Positions 1-11,420 of a stretch of DNA of 64,000 nucleotides are shown here, piece by piece (position 1 is the stretch's first letter; every line of letters starts with the position of its first letter). Below the pieces are notes generated by a model that searched no databases, was not told the origin of the DNA, and saw only the letters and a program-made list of their open reading frames with translations. Origin of the DNA: Cryptomeria japonica (taxonomy: Eukaryota; Streptophyta; Pinopsida; Cupressales; Cupressaceae); assembly GCF_030272615.1 (NCBI RefSeq), contig NC_081409.1:878237594-878301593 (forward strand). Reading direction: 5' to 3'. A program made the translations under genes and the position numbers.

Positions 1-631
1 AACTAAGCAATGCAAGATGTGTCCTGACTACTAGGCCATGTTAGGTACCCATGTACAAATGCAAATGCACACAAACCAATGCAATGAAATCTCTCACAAA
101 GTGGGGAAAGAGAGAAAAATGCAATGGGAAAAATCCCTCCCCCAAAAGAGAGATGAAAACCATATACAAAGAACTCTCATGGAAGAATGTGAGGAACAAA
201 ACCCCATGTGAGGAAAAAGTCCCCCCATATGAGAGAAGAAGAAGAGAGACTAGGTGTCCCCCCCTCAATGTAGAATTTGCACCAATGATAGAAGCTCGAA
301 GATGAATGAAGAAATTGTTCCATGAACATCAAACCATGTTCCTCCCCTTAGGAAGAAACAAAACTAAAGGTGTATCCATGAAGTCTCACCAATCATGAAG
401 GTAAGATGTAGCAAAAATACTCAAGATGAATGAAGTCTCTGACAAATTGCTCAAGTGTCCCCATGTCGATGCTGAAAGATACCCCCTCCAAGGGTGGTAA
501 ACTGATCCACACTTCTGAAAAAGGTGCTCCAAGATCTAGTGGAGAAGAAAGTAGAACAAGTCCCAAAGACTCACATGTCTCCTCTAAGCATAAATAGACC
601 TCCTCCAAGTGTTGTACAAAAGTATCGACAA

Positions 632-1507
632 TCAATCAACCTCGAAAGAATGATCATGTAGAGAATGCACAAGAGGGTCAGAGTGTTCCCTCTCAATAAT
701 CAAAGAAGGATCATCTTCATCAAAGAGAAGATGAATACCATCAATGATGTCTCCCAAATCTATAATGTAGGACTCCACAAACAAACCTGCAATGTCTGTC
801 AAGTAGGCATCCCATGAAACTGAAGCTGGAAGACATGAAATATCCTGTTGCACTAAATCACATGAAGGCAAAACTGTCACACTAGCTACATCATCAGGTG
901 CAATAGGTGGTGAGATATCAAGAGGAGGAGATGAAATGTAAGGCTCAAGAACGGGGTCACATGTGAGAATCCCCAAGTTCAAGTGCCCAAAGTTCTCCTC
1001 AAAAGTTGAATCATCAACATAGGAAGAATCAACCTCATCAATAGGACCAAAATGTGAAAAAGAGTACAAATGAGATGCATGATCAACCACCCTAGTTGCA
1101 ATGATAGCTCTAGTCTCCAAGTCTCTAATGATAACTGAATCAGGTGTGAACTCCATAATTTTCCTAGTTTCCCCATGTGTGATTTAATAGATGGAAAGAA
1201 GATTGTTTGTCAAGTGGGGTACACACAACACATCATTGAAGGAGTTATCGCCAATGGCAATATATCCTTTCCCAATCACATCCATGTATGTATGATTGCC
1301 CATCAAAATATGTGGCATGTGGAAAGGCTCAAATGTAGAAAACATAGACTGCGAAGATGCCATATGATGAGAAGCCCCTGAATCTAGAAGCCATCTCCCT
1401 GAATCATGACTTATAGTAGCACAAAGAGATTTTCCCTTTCCTTTATCTATCCCAAAAGAGTGATCCTTTCCTTTATCCTTGTCCTTGGAAGAAGCCAATA
1501 TAGACAT
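632..1507 (-). pseudogene. copia protease plus acidic region ORF
   Basis: The frame starts at an ATG (1505-1507) with a Lys/Gly/Asp-rich leader, then carries WLLDSGASHHM, the D-S-G aspartic protease motif of copia polyproteins, followed by the usual protease tail ending near NNLLSIY. A TAA near 1185 interrupts the frame. The same frame continues through the pre-integrase-like EFTPDSVIIRD and HASHLYSFSHF motifs, then about 120 residues rich in Asp, Glu, Ser and Pro. Where copia elements normally have the zinc-binding and DDE integrase, this ORF has only the acidic stretch and then stops. One nonsense change (probably CAA to TAA) is the only break. The protease assignment is firm; any role for the acidic part is unknown. 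Confidence 0.7.
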
Positions 1508-2542
1508 TCTAGAAGGTAGGTTGATTTTCTACTTAGTGCGTATACAATGGGCCACTTGCAAAACAAGGCAAAGTGGACTTCTGATTTCAATTTACAGCTT
1601 CTCAAAATGAGATATAAGAGACTTCAACAAATAAATCTAGTGATCCAAACTGAGATCCAAGCGAAATACAAGTACCAAATAGGCCAAAAAATGACCAAAT
1701 ACTGAAAGTACAATTTCTACTCAAAATCACTGCAAACAAATGACAGATTATGAAAGTAGATGAAAAATAATGCACTTTCAAAAAAAATGGCACCTGAAAA
1801 GCAGGTCGTATGACCCCAAACGAAGCCTCTAAAGTTACAAAAATGGGGATTAGACAGGTACAGTCATGAAGATCTGCAATTTATAAAAAATCCATCCATC
1901 AAAATCAAAAAAGTCCTCCACCATTGCGAAGAGTACAAAATTCTAGCCCATTTTGAAAAAAATTGCACCAAAAAGGGAGCCAAAATGAGCAAGTTACGAC
2001 CTCCTAAAGTCAAACTGCAAAATCCAAAAGCAAAATGAAGAGGGGGTCAAAAATTTCAAAATACTACTGACGTGGCTCTATCATCAGCAAATAACAGACT
2101 TAAATTTGATGCCCGTCTGACTGTCAAAAGAATTTTGCCTCCTTGCCCATATCGACGTCTGTACAGTATGAACTATTGATTGGGCGTTGATAGGGAAAAT
2201 AATAAAGTTCCATGTGGCAGAGTTTCTCTACTATGATCGGCGAATGGAGGAGTGCCACGTGGCTTTTGATGTGGTCAAACATTGTCATGTCTATCGAGGT
2301 GGCTGCTGACTGGCATCACCCGTGGTAGATGTACGAAACTGGAGAGCAACAGGTTGTCGGTGGCCGGGGCTGATGGAGGCTCGGCATCACGGAGGTGATG
2401 AGGAGCCCGATATGGATCTGCAGGTGGTGGCAGGGCTCGAAGGCTGAAGATTGCAGCCGGTGAGAAGCATAGTAGCACGACAAGGATAGGCAGTACGGGC
2501 CGTAGGCAGGGGTCAGTTGCCGGAAGGAAGGGGTGACCAAAT

Positions 2543-2690
2543 GGAGTTGCAAATACTGGTAGGAGGAGCCACCGACCACAAAGACTGTCGGGAGTTACAG
2601 ATGTCGGCGGGAGGAGCTGCTAACCACAAAGACCTCTAGGAGTTGCAGATGCTCGCAGGAGGAGTCGTTGACCACAAAGACCACCAGGAT
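2543..2690. repeat. 48-bp tandem repeat, three copies
   Basis: Three adjacent units start at 2543, 2591 and 2639 at an exact 48-bp period. Each begins GGAGTTRCA and contains GGAGGAG followed by GACCACAAAGAC or a close variant. The copies differ at roughly a fifth of positions. They lie in the GC-richer part (2270-2750) of the untranslated leader of copia element no. 1. A period divisible by three would allow a 16-residue peptide repeat, but no long frame runs through it. Confidence 0.85.
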
Positions 2691-3044
2691 TTGCCGAAAA
2701 AGAGCACGAACCTGCACAAAGTTGTAGGCGAGACAAAGTATAGGGGGTCTGCAAACCCCTGAAAAAAAAAATTTTGATTTTTCTTTTTAAGAAAAGAAAT
2801 TAAAATTAATTTTTTTCATAGAAATTTAAAAAAAAAAAATTCGTACAATATACCAAAATTTGGGAAAACTTTTCTCTCACCAAAATAGGTTGACTTTATA
2901 CTCAAAATTCATGGAAATGGCCTCCCAGAAGCAACCGTGATGTCCAAATCATTGTACAACGCTCCCAAAAATAGCAACTCCCCAGATCCAAAAATTGAAG
3001 CCTCCAAAAATGCCTCTCTGAGACAAATCAAAGAAGCCCTTTAG

Positions 3045-3056
3045 GCTCTGATACCA
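3045..3056 (-). promoter_or_regulatory. Primer-binding site (tRNA-iMet type)
   Basis: The minus strand reads TGGTATCAGAGC, the standard plant copia primer site complementary to the 3' end of initiator methionine tRNA. It lies immediately inside the LTR at 3057 and fixes the element as minus-strand. Confidence 0.9.
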
Positions 3057-3546
3057 TGTGATATTTTTCCAAGGTCAAGAGCTTAATGAAAAGTACAATA
3101 GAGAGACAAAATATTGATAGGAATAAACTATATTCTATCCTGATGAAAATACTGATCAATTGGATCATCAATCGTTACATACAATGAATATGAGTCTGCT
3201 TATATAGGCAAGGCTATATGGATATGTGAGCACACAAACATGACATGTGGATCAATAAGAAACAAAGGTAGGTAAGAAATAAGTGTGGTAGGTAGGAGAA
3301 ACAATATAATATTCCACATGAGGTGGATCACCCATAGAAGGTGGAATTATAACTCCACAATAAGTGGATATGATAAAGTAGTAACAAGATCAACACCATA
3401 AAAGGTGGAAATTATCCTACACACACTATCCTAATGTGGCAAAAACACCCAAGTGTCTCATACCCAAACTACTATGAAATGCATTTCCTAAGTAAACTTA
3501 AGTAAGGTGTAATAATATCCAACATGAATAATTAACTACACCAACA
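3057..3546 (-). repeat. LTR of copia element no. 1 (5' LTR)
   Basis: On the minus strand the LTR begins TGTTGGTGTAG at 3546 and ends at 3057 or 3059 next to the primer site; the two other copia elements here have a 2-nt spacer, which would favour 3059. A TATA-like CTATATAAGCAG on the minus strand at about 3197-3208 is in the expected U3 position. The element's partner LTR is outside the window, so no target duplication can be checked. Confidence 0.75.
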
Positions 3547-4140
3547 GTTTGTATCTATTTCTTAATATAGTTTCATTTAAAAAGAAGTGCACATAACAAC
3601 ATCTCTAAGTTCTTTTATGTAGGTAATAGCATAGAGAATGCAAAAAAAATTGTTGAATGGTGTTGTATGCGGGAAAAGTGGGCTGATAAAACTAAATATG
3701 TGAAAATATTGTTAAAAACTTGTCCACACACACACACAGGACTTCTTGGTGCAAGCTATGGAGTAATAACGTATTACTCAGCTTCCCAAGGAGGGTCCCA
3801 TGGTTCTCTATCTTACAATGTCCCTCAAACCAATGTTTTTGCTCTCAGATCACTGAGCAAAATGGTTTAGGGATGGCAAATGCAAGAACGAGGGATGCTT
3901 AGATAATTTTTTAGTATGAGATGTGTTATAAGCTATGTATGATAATAAACTAAATGATAAGATGACAAGATTAGTATGAATACTATCCTAGCATGATATG
4001 TTTAATCTATGATTGAGCTAAAATGATAAAGAAGTTATTCTAAACATGCATATTTAGTCTACTTCCTAATTTAAAGAGAGGCTAAATGATGAGCATATAT
4101 GAAATGAGAAAACTTGAAAGAATTTGACCATAAGTGTAAT
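3547..4140. other. Unassigned spacer
   Basis: About 600 bases with no recognisable gene. A 67-codon plus-strand frame at 3667-3870 includes a (CA)n run and matches no family I know. The sequence from 3900 to 4140 is AT-rich and may be the U5 side of the LTR-like block that follows. Confidence 0.5.
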
Positions 4141-5128
4141 GCTTCAAATTTGAAAGATGATTGTTTTTTTTTTAATGGAGGAATGAGAGCTCTATTTATA
4201 GCATAAACAGGGCAATGGATGGTCAAGATTGAAAGGTTTAATCAAGGGTCAAGTTTGAAAGTTGGGGATCCATGTGCACAATTGGCACCAATGAAATGGT
4301 GACAAGTGTCAACATAGGGTTGGGTTGAGAGAAGAGGTTGGAGGCATTAAAGGCTTGAGAAGACCTCATGGTTATCTAAAGGCTAAGGGTCAAGTCTAAG
4401 TTAGGCTTACCCACTGGATTAAGAGTTAATCCAAGGATAAACCTTTGTGCAAATGATTAAGAGATAATCATGGTCAAAGCATTAATGGCCTGATGAGGCC
4501 TTTGGGTTGGGTAGAGGTTGAGTCAAAACAAATGTTTTAACCATGTGGGAGGGTTTGAGTTAACCATTAATGGTTATTGGAGACTTTGGGGATTAAGTGG
4601 TTGAAGGTTGAAAGCCTTCAATGGTTATCAAAGACTTTGAGCCATTTAGTGGTTGAAGGTTGAAAACCTTTAATGGTTATCAAAGACTTTAAGGTTTGAG
4701 AAGTGACTTCCCTTTGCTTAGGGATGTGACAAAGTTTAGAGGAGGGTTAGGTTAATTAGAAGTGATTAGAAGATTCTAGAAGGGATTAGAAAGGGGTTTG
4801 GGATTTTGCAAGTGGATGGAGGGATAATAGGATTTAATTGAAATAAAGTATTTCATTCAATTTGGTTGCAATTAAATAAATTTGATTTATTCAATTTAGG
4901 ATAACTATTTAATTAAATTTGAATTTAATTAAAAGTGGATAGGGGGGATTTAATTGAATAAAATGATTTATTCATTAAATGGGTATAGTGAATTTAATTT
5001 AAATAAATTGAGTAATTTACTTAATTAAATAAGGGAATGTGGATAATTTAATTAAATTGGATTTAATTAAATAGAGAAATGAACATAAAATATTTATTTA
5101 GGAATATGGTCATTTTTATACGTCTACA
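4141..5128 (-). repeat. LTR-like block, probably Ty3/gypsy
   Basis: On the minus strand this block starts TGTAGACGTATAAAAATG at 5128, runs through about 300 bp built from TTAATTAAAT-type words, and reaches a strong TATA box, CTATAAATAGAGCTC, at about 4188-4202. The same architecture (TGTAGAC start, TTAATTAAAT-rich tract, TATA box about 0.4-0.9 kb in) recurs at 28890-29639, 32630-33361, 44220-44992 and 46660-47417. No coding region is attached, so this is a solo LTR or fragment. The left boundary is uncertain and may extend to about 3900. Assignment to gypsy rests on architecture only. Confidence 0.5.
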
Positions 5129-5356
5129 GGTGTCAAAGTCATTTTGCTAGTTAGGACACGCCATACAACAAACGTTATTTTTGGGAAGTGAAAGGTAAAA
5201 TATTTTTGTTCTCAAGAATTCTTAAAACATTTCATTAGCTCTGCATTCACTTTTATCCTAAAGTAGTTGATCTTAAAATGTGCAAATTTCATTTCATATT
5301 TGTAACAGGTATTGATTGATCTAATCCTTACAATTGTCAAATAATTGTTGGTATTA

Positions 5357-6093
5357 GAAGTTTACATCAAGTGATGACTACAGGACACCACAAGCCTTCA
5401 TTGATTCAAGTAAGACAAAAATCATGCTTTTGTGCTGACTGTATTGAGGATAATCTAATGAGTCAATGCGAGAATATTGCAAATGGATATGTCTCACAAT
5501 GGGATATGAAAGAGTTAATTAGAATGCCTCCTTATGAAGATGATGAAAATGGCATAGACATTCATGATCCTATATATTTAATTGATTATGAATGTGTTTT
5601 CTTATTTAGTCGTTTCAGGGGAGTGTGTGAATACATGTTATTTTATTTAGTTTTAATTTATATCATGTAGTGACATGTTCAAATTTTATAGATACATCTT
5701 ACTTTTCTTTTAAATTTATATGGTGTCATCCGGATGTACATACATGTAGGTGATATTTTTGCTGTGGTTGCGGATCCTGACAATGTGGAAGGTGTAGATT
5801 ATTATCTACTAAGATGTATGAAAGAAAAATTCAAATTGCCAGAAGTAACTGTAGATGGTGATGGACATTCATATCCAACTGGTTCGGTTGTTATAGAAGG
5901 CATCTATTTTCAGCAAACTAAGATAGACAAAAATAGTGTTCAATTTATTGAATACATGCCTAGAAAAATAGTTCTACATTACAGTCACTTGGTTATAGCG
6001 ACAAAGCTACAATTTGAGACATTGCCAAAAAAAAGACGTGGCAACCAAAAGTGGAGGTTACCTTTTGAAGAACATGAAATTTTTTGGAGATAA
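5357..6093 (+). pseudogene. Unrecognised cysteine-motif gene fragment, two exons
   Basis: The first coding stretch (about 5357-5595) carries a cysteine cluster, CFCADC followed by C after nine residues, in a polar context, and ends at a possible donor near 5595. The second opens after a possible acceptor TGTAG at about 5743-5747 and encodes about 115 residues starting VGDIFAVVADPD, rich in aromatic residues and ending in a basic RGNQKWR segment before the stop at 6093. Both parts read like a compact conserved domain (balanced composition, no stop codons). The 5' end is missing. I do not recognise the family. It is arranged tail-to-tail with the decayed gene at 7840-9468, so a DNA-transposon ORF or captured gene fragment is likely. 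Confidence 0.5.
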
Positions 6094-6420
6094 TAAAAGA
6101 TAGAGAGGATCCAGACTATATGTATCGGGAGCTAACTTAGGCTATCTAACTTATCTTTGTAGCTTGAATACTTTTATATTTGAACTAGAGTTTGAACTCA
6201 TGTTTAATTTGAACTAGGATTGGATATATATATTCTTGGACCATATTAAAACTTAGACATGGTTTTTTAATATTGGATCATATAGATAGCTTTTTTTTGA
6301 CATGGTGAACATTGGTTTTCATATATTGTTATGCATGCTCAAGGTTGAAATGCTTTTATATTTATGATTTTATGTATTCTTCAATTACATACATAAATAT
6401 GCTTTTACATGTGATATACA

Positions 6421-7440
6421 TCCCCTTCAGACATGCGCTTTTGACATCCCCTTAAGACATCCTAATAGGTCCCAACTTTAGATCCACTTATGTGAAGTAT
6501 GCTAAATTATATAAATTGTTACATATGCATGCTTGGTTGAAAATATTTTAAATGTATTATTTTATGTTATACATCCCCTTAAGACATCCTCTTTGGCCAT
6601 CCCCTTAAGACATCCTCTTTAGACATCCCCTTAAGACATCCTAATAGGTCCTAATTTTAGATCCCCTTATGAACTAATAATGCTAAATTATATATATATA
6701 TATACATTGTTATTCAATTTTTCCTGAGTTCACACACATGTAAATTCCTTTCTTTGTTACATTATATTATTAGTGATTATTTATATTACTTGAATTAGAT
6801 TATTAGTAATTATTTATATTGCTCGATTAAGAAATTATTAGTAGCTATTTACATTTCTTGATTAAGAACAAGGCACTAGTCATAATTGTAGTATTCATAT
6901 TTATTAGTGATTATTTCATTGACATACCCTTAAGACATCCCCTTAAGAAAAGTTAGGTATAGTCCTAGGATGTAGTCTTAAATAATGTTAAACTGTAGAT
7001 TAATATCAAACTTAGCTCTTACTTGAGTAATAGTTGTGAAGAAAAGAAAGCATCGTGTACTTCTTGTGGTCATTGCCATTAAAGTTTAAGTGTTACAACA
7101 AACACAATATGCAATATTGTTGATAATATTTCCACAACCTACTAAAATGATCCATAAACCTATATAAATACCAATACCAATACCAACCATAAAACCTAGT
7201 ATATATCATTTGCATATCAATCTACAAATGATTTGCATATCAATCTAACTAGATTTTAATACATGAAATTTGAACATTATAACACATAAAATAAACGTGT
7301 AACTCAGAATTATGAAATTTCTATAAACACAAAACACAACTAAGTAGACAAATTCAATAATAATGAGTTCAAAAAAATTGAACACTAATTTAGCATGTAT
7401 TATGATCCCCTTAAGACATCCCCTTAAGACATCCCTTTTC
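6421..7440. repeat. Clustered CCCCTTAAGACATCC repeats
   Basis: At least eight copies of CCCCTTAAGACATCC or a one- or two-base variant occur at about 6421, 6448, 6575, 6601, 6627, 6927, 6938, 7407 and 7420, often joined as GACATCCCCTTAAGACATCC. All are in the same orientation and sit in AT-rich DNA between two convergent decayed genes. The word contains the CTTAAG palindrome. Dense short words of this kind resemble subterminal transposase-binding repeats of plant DNA transposons, but no terminal inverted repeat was identified. Confidence 0.75.
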
Positions 7441-7839
7441 GACTAAATTATGCACTAAATAATAAATTATAAATATTAAAAAAAGGCATTTCAATGAATT
7501 AGGAGAGTGATTTAGTGTGCACCTAATTCAGAGTGAGAGCTCATTGTAACACATTAAATAAACATGTACAACACATGAAATGTAGATATAAACATGTAAC
7601 ACATGAAATGTATAGATAAACATGTAACATGTATGAAATGTTGAGGCATAATGTCTGAAATAAGGCTACAAATGCAATCTCCACAGTTCATGTATAATAT
7701 CTAAATGTACACAACATGTATAATAGAAATCAAGTGCATAATAGAAATATAATATTCACAACATGTATAATAGAAATGTTAGATACATAATAAAAGAAGC
7801 AAGCATGTATATATAACAATATAATGAGGTATACCATGC

Positions 7840-9468
7840 CCTATCTCGATCCCCGACCTAATCCGTCACCTGCTCCAGGGGCCTGTACATTGTGTACATA
7901 ATTTCCATGTTAAAAAAATTATATATATAGTGGATCCTGATGAATAGGAAAAAGATAAGACACATCAATTTAAATTTATATTTAAATATAAATTTACCCG
8001 TGTATCCTGATGAATATGATCACAAGGTTCCTACAAATCTCCATATCTCACGTCCATTATAATCTCCTATAATATATATTTAAAATTAAAAAAATATGTC
8101 AGTGTCGTGAATACATAAAAACTTTATATATACAATGAAGTTAAAATCAAAATTTCCAGTTTCTTACCTTATTCCTCTCCTCGAATGCACGCCCAATGCC
8201 AGATATCTCTGAATAGTGTAATGAAACAACATCTAGATCAATAAAGTCATCCATAAGAAGAGATGAAAAACCTCGTCGTCGAACTCCTGAAGTATGTGGT
8301 GTAGGATGCATGTTGTAGTCTCAGGAGTTGTAGGAGGTATCAAAATATCCTCTTATTTGGAACTACCAGGCTCTGAATATCCTCCACCATGGCTAGTACT
8401 AGTCGAGGATCTCTGAAGTACTCATCTAATGAACTCAGGCAACTGCTGAGGAATGATCCTATGTAATGTAGAGAGAGCCTGACAAGCATCCACAAGATGA
8501 CTCACTAAATAGGAGTTCATCTGGCGCAGATGATCCTTTGGTAAATGTGAGATCTCTACAGGAAATAGTAGCTCATAATGAATAAATGGGTCATAAAATA
8601 GATCCATCTCATCAACAATAGGGGCAATACGAGAACACAACATATATCTCCCAACATGATCAAAAGTCATCTCATCAATCTAAGTAGCAATGTTGGTAAT
8701 GCTAGAATACATGCCAATGCGTGCCTCCTCAGCTTCCATATCACTAGCACCACCTGTGACCAAATCCAAACCTTTTGGAAAAACCGAATGGTTCTGACCC
8801 ACAATTGCCCTCTTACTTGGGGGCTGTGTATCATGGTGGCTAATTTTGTCTGCAAATCTGCCCCTACCCTGTCCAACATGTCATGGAAAGCTTGTGTAAT
8901 CAACATCATATCCTAGATGATATTCTGCATAAAATTGTTTGTAGAAATACTGTGGTAGCTCATCCTTCTGCGGCCACCTATTTTGTGTCACCAACCATCT
9001 AGGATATATGAATGGTGCACCAATAGGATCCTCACATCTAGTGACCTGATATCCTCCAACCACAACCATTTCCATGTAAAATGAGAACATGGATTTCACA
9101 TTCACTACATAAACATCTCTATCTATTGCTTTCCATTTAATCATGCCATAGACAGTGTGTGATAAAGTCCTATAAAAATACTCAATGTGAGGGTCATCAT
9201 ATGGGTTGTATGATTGAACAAGCTCAATCATACACATAAGCTCATCTCTAATACATTCTAATTTATCTCTATTGGCTAGCACATAAGTGTTATTTAAAGT
9301 CTATTGTAACTGTGCTAGAAAGGAATGCATTCTCAAAATAGTCTCAGTACGAGTAGTCTCTGAATTCTTAGGAGTATTCTCAGGAGTCTCAAAGCTACGT
9401 GAGGTCTACTGAGGATCAGGATGCACACTCTGCTAAGAAGAAAAATGATGTGAACCACTAGAAGCCAT
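7840..9468 (-). pseudogene. Unrecognised multi-exon gene, decayed
   Basis: The frame can be followed leftward from an ATG at 9466-9468 (MASSGSHH) through a Ser/Thr-rich leader with several nonsense codons. It continues into about 130 clean residues (8881-9282) containing WKAIDRDVYVVNVKS and PRWLVTQNRWPQKDE. A frameshift near 8780 leads to a further clean block (8422-8670, DHVGRYMLCSRIAPIVDEMD). Further left, plausible exons end in donors: EERNK then GTAAGA near 8168, and one ending near 7996 with GTAAAT. A glycine-rich tail at about 7840-7890 reaches a stop. I do not recognise the protein. It shares its intergenic repeats with the convergent fragment at 5357-6093 and is probably the second ORF of the same dead mobile element. 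Confidence 0.5.
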
Positions 9469-9494
9469 ATCTAGATGTGATGTGAAATGTATGA

Positions 9495-9498
<4 letters not shown>

Positions 9499-9551
<53 letters not shown>
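9499..9551. repeat. (GT)n microsatellite
   Basis: About 26 perfect GT units, directly upstream of the decayed minus-strand gene that starts at 9468. Confidence 0.98.
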
Positions 9552-9556
<5 letters not shown>

Positions 9557-10965
9557 CTACATGTATACATTAAATTGAATTAAAAACAAGTTCATATACA
9601 ATGTATGCCACAAACAAGATGAAACATTGTACAAATATGCACTTGAGTTAAACATTTTAAACAAAATGAACGACCTATAGACATTGCAACTTAAAGATAA
9701 CATTGGAAAACAAATTACATGAACATACACATGAAATTATTTAACATAAAAATTATAATATGCATATGTGACTACACCATTATAGATAATGATTATGAGA
9801 TCATTCTATTAAACTAGAAAGTTATGCCAAATATCATGTTGATAATAAAAATCATTCTAGCATAATTGTAATTCAAATATTAAATTTTGTAAAAGGTATA
9901 TAATGTTGGAGTAAAATAGACAATCACCTAATTTATTAATAAGTCATTAATTACATTCCTTTTACTTTATCTCGGGTTTTCATTCTCTTATAGGCAAATT
10001 CATTAGTGTAAAATTTAATCTAGTTAATCTAGTTTAACCAAATATCACACAAAAGGATTGAACCAAAGATCAAAGGACCAAAAATATTTAGGAAATGTCA
10101 ATGAAGCTATTAAAATGTTCTAATAATTCTAATCAAAATAATGATTAATGGGAGGGAACCAACATTTAGAATCATGATTTGGGGGTAGAACTTGAGAGAA
10201 GTAGGGGATATATGGAGCCAAGACCTAAATAACTAAAGTTATAATTAGAAGTTGAAATGATGAGGCTCACTATATAGTATTTATTGCACCAAAGGGTTCT
10301 AGGATCTCAAAAGGTTCCACAAAGTGATATGCAAGTTTGGAAGACAAAAATTAATCAAGCTTGTCAGTAGCTAATTTATTAGAAACGCTCTCTCTGATAC
10401 ATGACTATTTTGATGTATATATTTTTGTCATTTATACATTTTCTAAAAATCCACTACATTTCCCAATTGCTAATCAATCTAAGTTTGGTCTTTCATCTTT
10501 TCTAGTTCCTTTGGATCCACAACTACCATGTTTCGAGCCTATTTGTTAAGCATACAATACTTGAGCTTATGAACCTCCAATGAAGAAATGATAAGTGTGT
10601 TTATGGTTAGTGTAACTATCATATGCAAACTCAATTAATTGTAAGTAAGTTCCCATCTTTTTGTTCACAAGTCCTCAAGAATTTGGTTCGCTCTCATTTT
10701 GTTGATCAATCTTAAGGTGATGGGTTGATCTATAGTCCAATTTACTTCCCAACTATTTGTATGTTTTTTCGAAACCTCGACATTATCTAGGTGTCTCAAA
10801 TATGATCTTATCAAACTTACCTTTATTAAATATGGTATTCTTTGGTACTCCATGAAACTAAAAGATCTCCTAAAATCTTGGAAGGTATACATGGATGCCT
10901 GAATGTAATTAGAGAGATTGTTTGTAAATTATATGCTCTTATATTGTTTATAATTATATGTTTTT
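9552..10965. other. AT-rich spacer, no gene recognised
   Basis: Only short frames are present (for example plus 10361-10549 and minus 10665-10892). Neither shows a motif I can name, and both overlap stop-rich sequence. No LTR ends, hairpins or RNA genes were seen. Confidence 0.6.
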
Positions 10966-11045
10966 TTGGTTGTATATGTTTTGGTTGTATATGTTTTTTG
11001 GTTGTATATGTTTTGGCTGTATATTTTTTGGTTGTATATGTTTTT
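10966..11045. repeat. GGTTGTATATGTTTT tandem repeat
   Basis: Five adjacent copies of GGTTGTATATGTTTT or close variants with 14-17 bp spacing, in T-rich DNA. Looks like slippage expansion. Confidence 0.85.
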
Positions 11046-11164
11046 AATTATATGTAATCAAAATAATATATATACATATATTATTGTTAAAACAATTAAA
11101 AAATTCAAAATTCTATACATATAAATTATTAAAACAACTAAAACCAAAAATAAATAAAAAAATA

Positions 11165-11420
11165 AAAAAATCCTTTTGGCCCTACCTTGCTCGGCCGAAA
11201 TTCTTCTTAGCCCCCCCCTCACACTCTAACTATTTCAGAGTGTGAAAATGGGGGATTCAAAGAAGGAAGGTGGGTATATGTAGGGTCAGGTAGTACTCGG
11301 TCGAGTATACCTCACCACCCATCCTCCACGTAGGCACCATGTGGCGCCACGTAGACTCAGCCAAGTCCTACTCGGCCGAGTATGATTTATTTTTGTGTTG
11401 CACTTAGCTAAAAGTGTGAC
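11165..11420. repeat. GC-rich palindrome cluster
   Basis: Within otherwise AT-rich DNA this block holds a hairpin, CACACTCT to AGAGTGTG (about 11219-11245), flanked by C- and G-runs that extend the stem. It also holds TACTCGGTCGAGTA near 11292, TACTCGGCCGAGTA near 11370 (a perfect 14-bp palindrome), a further CTCGGCCGA near 11190, and GTGGCGCCAC near 11340. No coding frame runs through it. It may be the core of another small DNA element, but I found no terminal repeats. Confidence 0.6.

Larger units (their letters stand above)
1..3546 (-). mobile_element. Ty1/copia element no. 1, 5' part
   Basis: This is a minus-strand LTR retrotransposon whose 3' part lies beyond the left edge. Reading leftward from the right end there is an LTR (about 3057-3546), a tRNA-iMet-type primer site, about 1.5 kb of untranslated leader with a 48-bp tandem repeat, and one ORF with a copia aspartic protease (632-1507). 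No gag N-terminal domain, integrase or reverse transcriptase is visible. Positions 1-631 continue the element with only short frames and purine-rich stretches (110-250). Copia identity comes from the protease motif and the primer site. The absence of pol in the first 3 kb suggests a non-autonomous derivative. Confidence 0.75.

Noticed and set aside
10361-10892. Possible coding frames on both strands
   Set aside because: Short, overlapping, without motifs or supporting context.
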